A program made the translations under genes and the position numbers. A stretch of DNA of 64,000 bases from Desulfosarcina alkanivorans (lineage in GTDB: Bacteria; Desulfobacterota; Desulfobacteria; Desulfobacterales; Desulfosarcinaceae), in the NCBI RefSeq assembly GCF_009688945.1, contig NZ_AP021874.1, positions 5,270,001 to 5,334,000 of the forward strand, written 5' to 3'. The notes under the pieces were generated by a model. That model was given only the letters and a program-made list of their open reading frames with translations, did not search any database and was not told the origin of the DNA. Position 1 is the first letter of the stretch. Every line of letters begins with the position of its first letter. Shown in pieces: positions 52,346 to 61,910 of the stretch.

Positions 52346-52723
52346 ATGCTGCTCCGCAAGAATGTGATGATTGTGGACCCGTCTCCGATTTTTCGTCGCA
52401 GTCTGAAAGCCGTCATCGAGACGAATGAAACCCTGGTGAACGTTTCCGAAGCTGAAAACGCCGACCAGGCCAGAGACATCCTCGGCAGTCAGCCGCCCGA
52501 TGTGGTTTTTCTCGATATGTTGCTTCCGCTGGAGACGGGCCTCGGCTTGATCGCTTCCGTCAAGGCGGTGGCTGCGGATATCCGTCTTGTCGTGCTGACC
52601 GGTCTGGACGCGCCGCAGGTCAAAGCGGCCGCCTTGGAACAGGGGGCGGACTATTTTCTTTCCAAGGAACACGCCACCGGGTTGCGCCTGATCGATGTGA
52701 TTCATGAAACCATCCGGCGATAA
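52346..52723 (+). CDS. Stand-alone response regulator receiver domain
   Basis: A 125-residue single-domain receiver. Sequence VMIVDPSPIFRRSLKAVIE gives the first strand, with only one acidic residue before the proline where most receivers have two. The phospho-acceptor Asp lies in VVFLDMLLPLETGLG, the conserved threonine in VVLTGLDAP and the lysine in YFLSKEHATG. No output domain follows. Such proteins shuttle phosphate or bind partners, as CheY does. ATG 52346 follows GGGGGTG. The nearest kinase in the window is in the 59013 gene, and a chemoreceptor lies at 54172, but no link can be shown. Confidence 0.9.
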   Translation: MLLRKNVMIVDPSPIFRRSLKAVIETNETLVNVSEAENADQARDILGSQPPDVVFLDMLLPLETGLGLIASVKAVAADIRLVVLTGLDAPQVKAAALEQGADYFLSKEHATGLRLIDVIHETIRR

Positions 52724-52789
52724 TGATCGCCATGATCGCTGAAAATCCGTCGCCACCGTCGGTTTTTCTCCCAAAAGGCCGAATAGCTG

Positions 52790-53830
52790 TCAAACCGCCT
52801 GCGGCAGCGACTTCAACGTGCGAAAACTCACCAGCCGCTGCTTTGCTTCATCCCAGAGGTTCAGCTTCAGGCACTTGAGGCTGCCGCGCAGGGTCAGTGG
52901 TTGGACGGCCTTAAGGGCCGGGATGCCATCGCAGCATTGCTGCAGATGGTAATTGGGAATCCGGGGCCGTACGTGATGAACGTGGTGCAGTCCGATATTG
53001 CCGGTGAACCACTGCAGCACCTTCGGAAGCCGGTAATAGGAACTGCCCTCAAGGGCCACGCGCATGGGGTCCCAGTTCTCATGGCGCGCCCAGTACACCC
53101 CTTCGAACTGGTGTTGGACGTAAAACAGCCACATGCCGGCACAACTGGCAACCAGGATGATGGGCAACTGGATCAGAAGGTAGGTGCGCAAGCCGATGGT
53201 CAGCCCCGCCAGGAGCAAAACCGCCAGGATGGCCAGGTCCGTGAGGAGTACGCTGATGCGGTCGCGCCGCCTGGCGCCGGCGGTGGGGAAACGGTTGAGG
53301 ACCAGGAACAGGATGAGTGGCCCCGGTCCGAACAGGACCAGGGGATTGCGGAAAAAGCGGTAGGCGAACCGCTTTCGCAGGGATGCTGCCCGGTATTCCG
53401 CCACCGTCATCGTCCAGATATCGCCGGTGCCACGGCGATCCAGGTCGCCGAAGGTGGCGTGATGCCTCCCGTGGGCGCGTCGCCAGTCCTCGAATGCGGT
53501 GAAGACCAGGATGCCGGTGACAAACCCCATCAGGGTATTGGCTCGCCGTGAGGCGAAAAAGGAGCCGTGGCAGCAGTCATGGAAAAGGATGAAAATGCGC
53601 ACCAGCAGGCCCCCGGCCAACACGGCCAATGCCAGCGTCATCCAGTAGGGGGAGCCGTTTCGAATCATCAGGATCATCAGGGCCCATAGGCCGGCATAGG
53701 GCACCATGGTGTCGATGATCTGCCACGTTGCCCGGCGGATATCGGGCTTGCCGTATTTCGCAGTTGCCGGGTACCAGTCAGGCTTGGCCCTGGCGGGGCC
53801 GCGGGCGGGGGCATGGGGGATGGGGTGCAT
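52790..53830 (-). CDS. Membrane fatty acid desaturase
   Basis: Di-iron membrane enzyme of 346 residues. Three histidine boxes are clear: HDCCHGSFF (about residue 85), HGRHHATFGD (about 121) and HHVHHVRPRIPNYHL (about 290). Four or more hydrophobic segments lie between them (GLWALMILMIRNG, MTLALAVLAGGLLVRIFIL, ILAVLLLAGLTIGLR, LLIQLPIILVASCAGMW). The reaction needs O2, which is notable if the host is an anaerobe; relatives include beta-carotene ketolase or hydroxylase-like and acyl-lipid desaturases. GGAGG lies before ATG 53830. Confidence 0.92.
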   Translation of the reverse strand: MHPIPHAPARGPARAKPDWYPATAKYGKPDIRRATWQIIDTMVPYAGLWALMILMIRNGSPYWMTLALAVLAGGLLVRIFILFHDCCHGSFFASRRANTLMGFVTGILVFTAFEDWRRAHGRHHATFGDLDRRGTGDIWTMTVAEYRAASLRKRFAYRFFRNPLVLFGPGPLILFLVLNRFPTAGARRRDRISVLLTDLAILAVLLLAGLTIGLRTYLLIQLPIILVASCAGMWLFYVQHQFEGVYWARHENWDPMRVALEGSSYYRLPKVLQWFTGNIGLHHVHHVRPRIPNYHLQQCCDGIPALKAVQPLTLRGSLKCLKLNLWDEAKQRLVSFRTLKSLPQAV

Positions 53831-54171
53831 TGCGTCCTCCTATCGGCTTGATCAAGGGCCTCAAAGCATATCAATGCGCCTGCGCTGTCGAAGAAAGGGG
53901 GGAGTCAGATCAGAAGAAAACCGGCGGTCATGCCGGGGCCGGTCAGAGCGGGTAAGCCACCCTTGAAAAAATCATCACAAGCCTTAAACCTCAGTATACG
54001 CTTTCCCACCGGATCTGTCCACAGGACCGCTTCTTCTTTCCCGCTCAAACAGGAGGGCCTGAAGGCGGGGGCCTGAGTCGGTGGGGCGGCATGCCCGCCA
54101 GTGCCATGGAACCCGCCAACGACGACCGGTTGGCTGGTAGATCTTCAGCAGGTTCCATGGTGAAAAGACGG
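53831..54171. other. Intergenic region, nothing recognised
   Basis: About 340 bases between the desaturase start and the chemoreceptor end, both on the minus strand. No open frame, hairpin with T run, or promoter stands out. It should contain the desaturase promoter. Confidence 0.5.
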
Positions 54172-56124
54172 CTAAACCTTGAAACGTGAGACCCGTGCGT
54201 CGAGCTGTTTGGCCAGATCGGCGAGGCCGGCGGCGCTTTGCTGAATATGGTCGCTGCTGGCGGACATCTCCTTGGAAGCGATGTTAACCGTCTGGATCTC
54301 CTCGGCGATCCGGGTGGAGACCGCTGAACTCTGGGCAATGCTGCGGGTGACATCCTGAAGGCCGGCGTCGGATTGGGCCACATTCTTCGCAATCGACCGG
54401 GTTGTCGCCGCCTGTTCTTCCACCGATGCCGCTATGGAACCCACCAGATCGTTGACGGAGCCGATCACGCCGGCGATCTTTTTTATTTCTTCCACGGTGC
54501 TTGTGGTTGAATTCTGAATCCCTTCGATGTTGGTTTTGATCTCCCGGGTGGCACCGGCCGTCTGGTTGGCCAGGTCTTTGATTTCGTTGGCAACGACGGC
54601 GAACCCTTTGCCCGCCTCGCCTGCACGGGCCGCTTCGATCGTGGCGTTGAGGGCCAGCAGGTTGGTCTGTTCCGAAATCTCGGTAATCACTTCGGTGACT
54701 TTGCTGATCTGGGCGGCGGCAGCGCCCAGTTCGTTTACCTCGCGGGATGTCGCCGTGACCTTGTTGACGGCATCGCCGGAAACAGCGCTGGCTTTACCGG
54801 CGTTCCGGGCGATTTCGGATACGCTTGCGGACATTTCCTCGACGGATGCCGCCAGCATGCTGATGGCTTCCGCGGCTTCCCGGGTGGCGGCCGTCACCGT
54901 ATCCATGTTGGCACTCATTTCGCTGGCTGCCCGGGATACCCGGCGAGCCTTCTCCCGGGTCCCGGTGGATCCGCCGGACATCTGGTCCGCCGTATTGGAC
55001 ATTTCGTCGGCCGCGCCGGTCAGGCTGGCAGCCTGGGCGCTCATGTCCCTGATAATGCCGCGCTGCTGCTCCACGAATGCGTTAAAGCAGGTGGCCAGTT
55101 CGGCAATTTCATCCTTGCCGACCACCGCCAGGCGCCGGGTCAGGTCGCCTTCGCCGCTGACGATATCCTTGAGGCCGGCCGAAACGCGGCGTACCGGGGC
55201 GACCACCAGCCGCTGGACCAGGACCCATACACCGGCGCACAGGATCACCAGCACCACTGCCGTCATGCCGATCAGTTCGTTGCGAAGGGTCCGCACCGGT
55301 GCATAGACTTCATCCATGGGGGCCGTGACGCCCATGCGCCATCCCGAATCTCCGATAGGGGCCACTCCGGTGATTTTCTCCGTTCCCTCGTAATGGTATG
55401 AGAAGGCTCCCAGGTTGGTGTCGAGCATCCGGCGGCCAAAATCGAATTCTTTCAAGTCAAACTTCATCAATTGGCTTTTATCCGGATAAGCGAAGATGAT
55501 GCCCTCCTCGTTGAACATGAATCCGTAGCCGGTTTCCCCCACCTTGATGGGATCCACAAAATTGGCGCTGATGTCCGCCAGATTGATCACTGCATAAAAT
55601 ACCCCTTCAATCTTCCCGTTTTGTATCACAGGCGCAGCGGTCGTGAAGATCGGCTGTCCACTGGTTTTGCTGATCAACAGGCCTGAGCGGTTTGGCTGGC
55701 CCAGCAAGGCTTTTTGAAAATACCCCCGTTGGGCCACATTGGTGCTGCCGATGGTCTCGGGATGCGACGATGCGATCACCAGGCCTTCGCTGTTGGTCAG
55801 GCGGACGCCGGCGATGTGGGGGTAGTCCTGTAAAATTTCCGTCATTTTCCTGCTTGCACTTTTACGGGCGCCCTTGGCCAGCATGTCAGCCCCCAGGGCG
55901 ATGCGGTAGATGCTGTCCTGGCTCCAGCTATGCAGGTCCGCATCGTTTCGTTGCAGCCAGCTTTCAATAAACGCCGATTGGTTTTTAGCAATCGCGATCA
56001 GTTCGTCATGAACCTCATGTTCCAGGGCCGACGAGGCGCTCATGATGGAAACGGTCAGGGAAACGATCATACTGATCATGACCAGAAGCAGCGTGGGGAT
56101 CAGGAACTTGGTGCGAAGTTTCAT
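54172..56124 (-). CDS. Methyl-accepting chemotaxis protein with double Cache sensor
   Basis: A transmembrane chemoreceptor of 650 residues. A first membrane helix (about 6-30) precedes an extracytoplasmic dCache domain (IYRIALGADMLAKGAR, VRLTNSEGLVIASSHPETIG, GLLISKTSGQPIFTTAAPVIQNGKIEGVFYAVINL, VGETGYGFMFNEEGIIFAYPDKSQL), the fold that binds amino acids and other small ligands. A second helix (MTAVVLVILCAGVWVLV) leads to a HAMP domain and the signalling domain with TNLLALNATIEAARAGEAGKGFAVVANEIKDLANQT at the tip. No CheR-binding pentapeptide is at the C-terminus. I use ATG 56124; a TTG at 56145 is also in frame. Confidence 0.95.
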   Translation of the reverse strand: MKLRTKFLIPTLLLVMISMIVSLTVSIMSASSALEHEVHDELIAIAKNQSAFIESWLQRNDADLHSWSQDSIYRIALGADMLAKGARKSASRKMTEILQDYPHIAGVRLTNSEGLVIASSHPETIGSTNVAQRGYFQKALLGQPNRSGLLISKTSGQPIFTTAAPVIQNGKIEGVFYAVINLADISANFVDPIKVGETGYGFMFNEEGIIFAYPDKSQLMKFDLKEFDFGRRMLDTNLGAFSYHYEGTEKITGVAPIGDSGWRMGVTAPMDEVYAPVRTLRNELIGMTAVVLVILCAGVWVLVQRLVVAPVRRVSAGLKDIVSGEGDLTRRLAVVGKDEIAELATCFNAFVEQQRGIIRDMSAQAASLTGAADEMSNTADQMSGGSTGTREKARRVSRAASEMSANMDTVTAATREAAEAISMLAASVEEMSASVSEIARNAGKASAVSGDAVNKVTATSREVNELGAAAAQISKVTEVITEISEQTNLLALNATIEAARAGEAGKGFAVVANEIKDLANQTAGATREIKTNIEGIQNSTTSTVEEIKKIAGVIGSVNDLVGSIAASVEEQAATTRSIAKNVAQSDAGLQDVTRSIAQSSAVSTRIAEEIQTVNIASKEMSASSDHIQQSAAGLADLAKQLDARVSRFKV

Positions 56125-56319
56125 ATAACGTGCATACTCCTTCAATGGTAAATTCGGGTTGGCGTCGCTGTTCGGAACCCTGTTATCGAACCGGCGTCAC
56201 CAAACTTTAGCCGTTATCCGGCGTCGCAGGAAAAATGGGCCCGCCCCCCGTTACCCCCCAAAAAAAACAAATTATCCTTTTGAGCACGGCTGACGCCTCA
56301 AGTTTCCGCTTATGGGGGC

Positions 56320-56337
56320 GATCTATCTACATAGATC
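56320..56337. promoter_or_regulatory. Palindrome upstream of the TonB receptor operon
   Basis: GATCTAT-CTAC-ATAGATC is a perfect 7+7 dyad 61 bases before the receptor start codon, in the divergent gap 56125-56398. Size and place suit an operator. The binding protein is unknown; it does not match the Fur box. Confidence 0.45.
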
Positions 56338-56398
56338 ATGGAAATGCCGGTTAAATGGTCTGCGAAGGGTTTGTTTAAATCAACCTTGAGGAAATGAA

Positions 56399-58429
56399 AT
56401 GATTGACGTCTCAGTCGATGGAAAACACAAAAACACATGGATTCATCTTGTGATGTCTCTTCTTGCCGCTGCCGTGCTGCTCTGCCTTTCCACACCCGCT
56501 GGCGCCGAAGAATTGGACCTGACCGGAATGAGTCTCGAAGCGTTGATGGACGTCAAGGTCACGTCGGTCAGCAAGAAGGAGCAGCATCTTTCGGACAGTG
56601 CCGCGGCCATTTTTGTCATCACCAATGACGATCTGCGCCGCTCCGGCGTTACCACCATTCCCGATGCCCTGCGCATGGTGCCGGGGTTGAACGTGGCCCG
56701 TATCGACGCGAATAAATGGGCGGTCAACAGCCGGGGTTCAAACAGCCGATTTTCTGAAAAACTCCTGGTGTTGATCGATGGGCGCAGTGTCTACACGCCC
56801 TTTTTCTCAGGCGTTTACTGGGAAGTGCAGGACGTCATGCTGGAAGATGTGGAACGCATCGAGGTGATTCGCGGTCCCGGCGCCACCCTCTGGGGAGCCA
56901 ATGCGGTCAACGGGGTGATCAACATCATCACCAGAACGGCGGCGGATACCCAGGGCGGCTTGGTGTCGCTGGGCGGGGGCAGCTTTGAAAACGCCTTTGC
57001 CGCCGCCCGCTATGGCGGCTCAATGGGGGAGAACACCCATGCCCGCCTGTACGCCAAAGGCTTCGATCGGGATGCCTACGAGTATCCGGACGGCAGCGAT
57101 GCAGGCGACGACTGGTCGATGCGCCAGGGCGGATTCCGCATCGATTCCGAACTGACCGCCGGTGACAGCCTGACGGTTCAAGGCGACATCTACCAGGGGG
57201 ATATCAACCAGCAGCTTGAGCTGCCCTCACCGGAGATGCCCTACCTGTCGCCGGTGGACGATTCGGCCGAGGTGGCCGGCGGCAATCTGGTGGCACGCTG
57301 GCAGCGCATCCTGTCATCGACGTCCGAGTTGACCTTTCAGGCCTACTATGATCGCAACGACCGCCGGGAGGCATGGACCGACCAGGAGCTGCACAGTTAC
57401 GATATTGACCTGCAGCACCATTTCAGGGCGGGAGATCGACACGATCTCGTCTGGGGCGCGCGGTACCACGGTACCCGGGACGATTTCAACAACACATCCA
57501 TTGTCAGCCTTGATCCGACCCATCGCAGCGACGATTTGTTCAGCGCTTTTTTTCAGGATGAAATCACCATGATAAAAGAGCGCCTGTGGCTCACCCTGGG
57601 CACCAAACTGGAGCATAACGATTACACCGGAAATGAATTCCAGCCCAGCACCCGGCTGTTCTGGGCGGTGGATGCGACCCACAAGGTCTGGGCCGCCGTG
57701 TCCCGTGCCGTGCGGACCCCCTCGCGAGTGGAGACCGACGGCCAGGTGGTCAACGCGGTCATCCCTCCCGCCAACATGTTCATGCCGCCGATCCTCCTGG
57801 CGGCAACGGGAGACGGCAACTTTGATTCGGAACGCCTGACCGCATACGAACTGGGCTACCGATTCATTCCGGATCACGCCATTTCCCTTGATATCGCAGC
57901 CTTCTACAATGACTATGAAAACCTGCGCACCATCGAGGACGGCCCACCCGTTTTTCAGGGAACCCACATCCTGCAGCCCCTGGTATTCACCAACGACTAT
58001 TCAGCCCACACATACGGGGTTGAACTGGCATTGGCCTGGCAGGCATGCGACTGGGCGAGGATGGATCTGGCCTACAGCTATCTGGACAGCGATCTGGAAG
58101 CGTCCCAACTGCTGGGAACGGCACCCCGGCACCAGGCTTCCCTTCGCTCGGCCATCTCACTCCGGGACGGTCTCGACCTCGATATCTGGTTCCGCTATGT
58201 GGACGAGGCGACGACGGTGTATGCTGATTCCGCCAATCCCTTCTATCCTATTGACGACCATATCTCCCTCGATCTTCGCCTGGCCTGGCGACCCATTCCG
58301 GACCTCGAACTGTCCGTGGCCGGCCAGAATCTGCTGGACAGCAGTCACCTGGAATTTGTCCAGGAGGCCTATACCCGGCCCACGGAGGTTCAACGCAGCG
58401 TATACGGGAAGATCACCTTTCGTTTTTAG
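56399..58429 (+). CDS. TonB-dependent outer membrane receptor
   Basis: A 676-residue outer membrane receptor. The signal peptide (VMSLLAAAVLLCLSTPAGA) ends near residue 37. The plug domain follows (about 60-165): DSAAAIFVITNDDLRRSGVTTIPDALRMVPGLNV, LVLIDGRSVYTPFFSGVYW, RIEVIRGPGATLWGANAVNGVINIIT. The barrel ends TEVQRSVYGKITFRF, with the terminal phenylalanine of outer membrane proteins. The mature N-terminus LDLTGMSLEALMDVKVTSVSKKEQ is typical of receptors placed beside YfiR genes. The ligand is unknown. It is eight bases upstream of yfiR and starts the signalling operon. Confidence 0.95.
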   Translation: MIDVSVDGKHKNTWIHLVMSLLAAAVLLCLSTPAGAEELDLTGMSLEALMDVKVTSVSKKEQHLSDSAAAIFVITNDDLRRSGVTTIPDALRMVPGLNVARIDANKWAVNSRGSNSRFSEKLLVLIDGRSVYTPFFSGVYWEVQDVMLEDVERIEVIRGPGATLWGANAVNGVINIITRTAADTQGGLVSLGGGSFENAFAAARYGGSMGENTHARLYAKGFDRDAYEYPDGSDAGDDWSMRQGGFRIDSELTAGDSLTVQGDIYQGDINQQLELPSPEMPYLSPVDDSAEVAGGNLVARWQRILSSTSELTFQAYYDRNDRREAWTDQELHSYDIDLQHHFRAGDRHDLVWGARYHGTRDDFNNTSIVSLDPTHRSDDLFSAFFQDEITMIKERLWLTLGTKLEHNDYTGNEFQPSTRLFWAVDATHKVWAAVSRAVRTPSRVETDGQVVNAVIPPANMFMPPILLAATGDGNFDSERLTAYELGYRFIPDHAISLDIAAFYNDYENLRTIEDGPPVFQGTHILQPLVFTNDYSAHTYGVELALAWQACDWARMDLAYSYLDSDLEASQLLGTAPRHQASLRSAISLRDGLDLDIWFRYVDEATTVYADSANPFYPIDDHISLDLRLAWRPIPDLELSVAGQNLLDSSHLEFVQEAYTRPTEVQRSVYGKITFRF

Positions 58430-58437
58430 GGATATCG

Positions 58438-59013
58438 ATGCAGGGACGCCCGCATAAAATAAAACGATGCAGCCGGATCTGCCGTTTCTGCACCATTCTG
58501 GTGTTGCTGGGGCTATGCCTCCCGAGGATGGGAGCGGCCGGCGCCCCAAGTTTGAAGGCGGATAGCGTCAAAGCGGCCTTCGTATTGAACTTTGCCAGGT
58601 ATACCCAGTGGCCCGATCATTCGTTCTCCAGTCCAACGGCCCCCATTGAACTTATGGTTATTGGCGGCGACGCTACGCATCAGGCATTCGCCGCCATCAA
58701 CGGAAAAGTCATCGGCTCACGGAAACTTCGTCTCCGATTTATGAAAACCGCGGAAGTGGCCGATAGTTGCCATATGATGTTTATCAGCCGGGATGTGGAT
58801 CGATCGATGCTGTCCGGTGCGCTGGCTGCTGCCGCGAACCGGCCGATCTTGACCGTTGGCGACATACCGAATTTTATCCGGGATGGCGGCATCATCAATA
58901 TCTTCAACAAAAATAACCGTTTTCATTTTGAAATACAACCGGAAGCGGCACGACGGCAAGGCCTGAAGCTCAGTTCCCGGCTGTTGAAACTTGCCATCAT
59001 TGTCGGTGATTGA
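58438..59013 (+). CDS. yfiR: YfiR family periplasmic protein
   Basis: A 191-residue periplasmic protein of the YfiR (DUF4154) family. After a signal peptide (ICRFCTILVLLGLCLPRMGAAG) come the family landmarks: VKAAFVLNFARYTQWPDHSF, PIELMVIGGDATHQAFAAINGKVIGSRKLRLRF, SCHMMFISRDVDR, PILTVGDIPNFIRDGGIINIF and FEIQPEAARRQGLKLSSRLLKLA. In Pseudomonas YfiR represses the diguanylate cyclase YfiN by contacting its periplasmic domain. Here the gene downstream encodes a kinase with a similar sensor region, so YfiR would gate the kinase. Its stop overlaps the kinase start (TGATGA). Confidence 0.93.
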   Translation: MQGRPHKIKRCSRICRFCTILVLLGLCLPRMGAAGAPSLKADSVKAAFVLNFARYTQWPDHSFSSPTAPIELMVIGGDATHQAFAAINGKVIGSRKLRLRFMKTAEVADSCHMMFISRDVDRSMLSGALAAAANRPILTVGDIPNFIRDGGIINIFNKNNRFHFEIQPEAARRQGLKLSSRLLKLAIIVGD

Positions 59014-61910
59014 TGAACAAGGTATCCATGCTGCCCAACCCAAAAAATTTCTCCATCAGGAAAAAGCTGTTTATTCTGTTGAGCCTGACAGCGGTGGTGA
59101 CACTGCTTCTGGTCACCACCGCCCTGATTTTCAACGAAAAATGGAGTACCCGTGAAAACCTCGTGCGGGAACTGCGGTCCATGGCCGATGTGGTTGCCCT
59201 GAACATCGGTGCCGCCCTGTTGTTCAACGATGAACAGACGGCCAGGGAAGATCTGGCCTCCCTGGCTGCCAAACCCGAGATCGTCGCGGCCACGTTGTTC
59301 GATAAGGACGGGAATGTTTTCAGCCGGTTCGGCAAGGGAGCCGGTGATGGGGCCGCCCCGGTGGCCGCCCTGAGAGAACGCTTCCCCGACCCGGAGCTCT
59401 TTTTCAGAAAGATGGTGGCCGATGGGGGAACCTTTTTTTTCTCAGGAGGCCAACTGCATGTGCTCCGGCCGGTGATGGTCGACCGTACGATGGTCGGGGC
59501 CATACTACTGGTCGACTCCATGCGGCAGACGCATGAACGGCTGAAAACGTTCTACATGGTCGTGTCTTCGACGGTCTTCATTACGCTCATCATTGTCCTT
59601 TTTTTATCCGCCCGGCTGCAGAAAATATTTACCGCCCCCCTGTTTGGCCTGATGCAGTCCATCGATGCGGTCATACGGGAGAAGAATTATGCGGTGCGGG
59701 TCCGGAAACAGAGCAATGACGAGTTTGGCATCCTGATCGATCGTTTCAACGGCATGATCGACGAGATTCAACACCGTGATGACGACCTCAAGGCCTACAG
59801 CGCCGACCTTGAAAAACGCGTCGAATTGCGCACGGCGGACCTTTCCGCAGCGAAAGGCGAACTGGAAGCCGTGGTCGTTTCATTAGAAGCCGCTAAAGCG
59901 GCGGCTGAAGATGCCAGCAGGGCCAAATCCCAGTTTCTGGCCAACATGAGCCATGAAATCCGCACGCCCATGAATGGCGTGCTGGGCATGGCGGGGCTGC
60001 TGCTCCAGACAGACCTGACCGCCGAACAGCAGCGCTTTGGGACGACCATCCAGAATTCGGGTGAGTCGCTTCTGGCAATCATCAACGATATCCTCGATTT
60101 TTCAAAAATCGAAGCCGGAAAACTCGAGCTGGAAAATATCAATTTCGATCTGCGGATGCTGGTGGATGATGTAATTCAACTACTGGCTTCCAGGGCGCAC
60201 AAAAAGCGGCTCGAATTGGCCGCATTTATCCCCGAGGGTACCGATATCTATTTGAAAGGCGACCCCACCCGGCTTCGGCAGGTGCTGACCAACCTGGTCG
60301 CCAACGCCGTGAAGTTCACGGAACAGGGGGAGGTCGTTGTCAAGGTTTCGACCACCCGCCGCTCGGGAAATTTCGTGACCCTGAAGGTTTCCACCCGGGA
60401 TACCGGCATCGGGATCAGCCCGGCCGACCGTCAGCGGCTATTCAACCCATTTTCCCAGGCCGATGGCTCCACCACCCGCAAATATGGCGGCACCGGTCTC
60501 GGTCTGGCTATCTCCGCAGAACTGATCGTCTTGATGGGAGGCGTTCTGGATTGTGAAAGCGAGCCCGGGAAAGGATCCAACTTCTTTTTTTCCCTTGAAC
60601 TGGAGCGGAGCCTGGAAACGGAACATAAAAAAAACATTTCCGATAGGACCGGGCTGGATGGACGGCGGGTGCTGATCGTCGACGACAATGCAACCAACCG
60701 GGAGATCCTCGTGCGCCAGACCGCTTCATGGGGGATGGACAGTGACAGTGCGAGCCGGGGGGAGCAGGGGATAGAAAAACTGTCCGCAGCGAGCCGGAAG
60801 GCACAGCCTTTCGACCTGGTTATCCTTGACAGGGATATGCCCGGAATGGATGGGATCGCGGTTGCCCGATGCATCAAAAACGTTCCGGCCATTGCCGACA
60901 CGCCAATGATCATGTTGACCTCGGTGGGGTTGCACGGTGATGCCCAAACGGCACAAGCGTGCGGCATATCCGCCTGTCTGACGAAGCCGGTCTGTCAGTC
61001 CGAGCTTCAGGCCACCTTGCTGAATGTCATCGGCGAGGGGGGGGGCGAGCCGCAGCAGTTCGATACCTGCTGCCGTCCGGCAGAAGCGATGGGACAATTT
61101 GACCGCCATGTGCTGGTGGCCGAAGACAACCCGACCAACCAGGACGTCGCCCAGGGCATGCTCAGAAAATTCGGTTGCCGGGTCGATGTGGTTTCAAACG
61201 GCCACGAGGCGGTCCAGGCTTTTTCCAAACGCACCTACGACCTTGTTTTCATGGACTGCCAGATGCCGATTCTGGACGGTTATCAGGCAACTGCCGGTAT
61301 CCGCCGTCAGGAACGGGAAAACGGCGCGGTCACCCGCACACCCATCGTCGCCTTGACCGCACATGCCCTTGAGGGAGACAAAGAAAGATGCCTGTCGGCG
61401 GGGATGGATGATTACATGAGCAAACCGTTCAAGGCCGAGCAGATAGCGGCGGTGATCCGGCGATGGACCGGCCACCGGTTCCCCGGGAATGAAAAACAGC
61501 CCGGACCGGTGCACGAAACGCCCCCGGACAAGGATCGGGGGGCATCCGAAAAGCACCCTGCGCCCATAGACAAAAGTGTTCTTTATACGCTCAAGGAGCT
61601 TCAGGTCGAAGGAGAACCCGACTTTCTTAAACGGGTGGTCATGACTTACCTGGATGGCTCCCGCCCCATGATCGGGGAACTGGAAACGGCGTATGCAATA
61701 AAAGATGCCGACAGCATGCGGCATATTGCCCATCGGCTGAAATCAAGCAGCGCCAATGTGGGCGCCCTGCGGCTGTCCGAATTTTGCCGAATGCTGGAAA
61801 TAGACTGTAAAAACAATTCCGGTGAAGATGCTGAAATGATGGTTTCCGCCATTGTCAGCGAATTTGAAGCCGCAAAGAAGGTATTGGAATGGGAGATAAG
61901 CAACGGATGA
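59013..61910 (+). CDS. Hybrid sensor histidine kinase (CHASE8-like, HAMP, HK, two REC, Hpt)
   Basis: A 965-residue inner membrane kinase. A first helix (about 15-38) precedes a periplasmic domain (SMADVVALNIGAALLFNDEQTAREDLASLAAKPEIVAA) resembling the CHASE8 region of YfiN, then a second helix and HAMP. The kinase core has His314 in FLANMSHEIRTPMNG, NLVANAVKFTEQG (N box), DTGIGISPADRQRLFNPFSQ and YGGTGLGLAIS. Two receivers follow (VLIVDDNATNRE with LDRDMPGMDG; VLVAEDNPTNQD with MDCQMPILDG) and an Hpt domain with HIAHRLKSSSANVGA. Phosphate can pass through this relay to the next gene's receiver. Start and stop codons overlap both neighbours (TGATGA, ATGA). Confidence 0.94.
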   Translation: MNKVSMLPNPKNFSIRKKLFILLSLTAVVTLLLVTTALIFNEKWSTRENLVRELRSMADVVALNIGAALLFNDEQTAREDLASLAAKPEIVAATLFDKDGNVFSRFGKGAGDGAAPVAALRERFPDPELFFRKMVADGGTFFFSGGQLHVLRPVMVDRTMVGAILLVDSMRQTHERLKTFYMVVSSTVFITLIIVLFLSARLQKIFTAPLFGLMQSIDAVIREKNYAVRVRKQSNDEFGILIDRFNGMIDEIQHRDDDLKAYSADLEKRVELRTADLSAAKGELEAVVVSLEAAKAAAEDASRAKSQFLANMSHEIRTPMNGVLGMAGLLLQTDLTAEQQRFGTTIQNSGESLLAIINDILDFSKIEAGKLELENINFDLRMLVDDVIQLLASRAHKKRLELAAFIPEGTDIYLKGDPTRLRQVLTNLVANAVKFTEQGEVVVKVSTTRRSGNFVTLKVSTRDTGIGISPADRQRLFNPFSQADGSTTRKYGGTGLGLAISAELIVLMGGVLDCESEPGKGSNFFFSLELERSLETEHKKNISDRTGLDGRRVLIVDDNATNREILVRQTASWGMDSDSASRGEQGIEKLSAASRKAQPFDLVILDRDMPGMDGIAVARCIKNVPAIADTPMIMLTSVGLHGDAQTAQACGISACLTKPVCQSELQATLLNVIGEGGGEPQQFDTCCRPAEAMGQFDRHVLVAEDNPTNQDVAQGMLRKFGCRVDVVSNGHEAVQAFSKRTYDLVFMDCQMPILDGYQATAGIRRQERENGAVTRTPIVALTAHALEGDKERCLSAGMDDYMSKPFKAEQIAAVIRRWTGHRFPGNEKQPGPVHETPPDKDRGASEKHPAPIDKSVLYTLKELQVEGEPDFLKRVVMTYLDGSRPMIGELETAYAIKDADSMRHIAHRLKSSSANVGALRLSEFCRMLEIDCKNNSGEDAEMMVSAIVSEFEAAKKVLEWEISNG

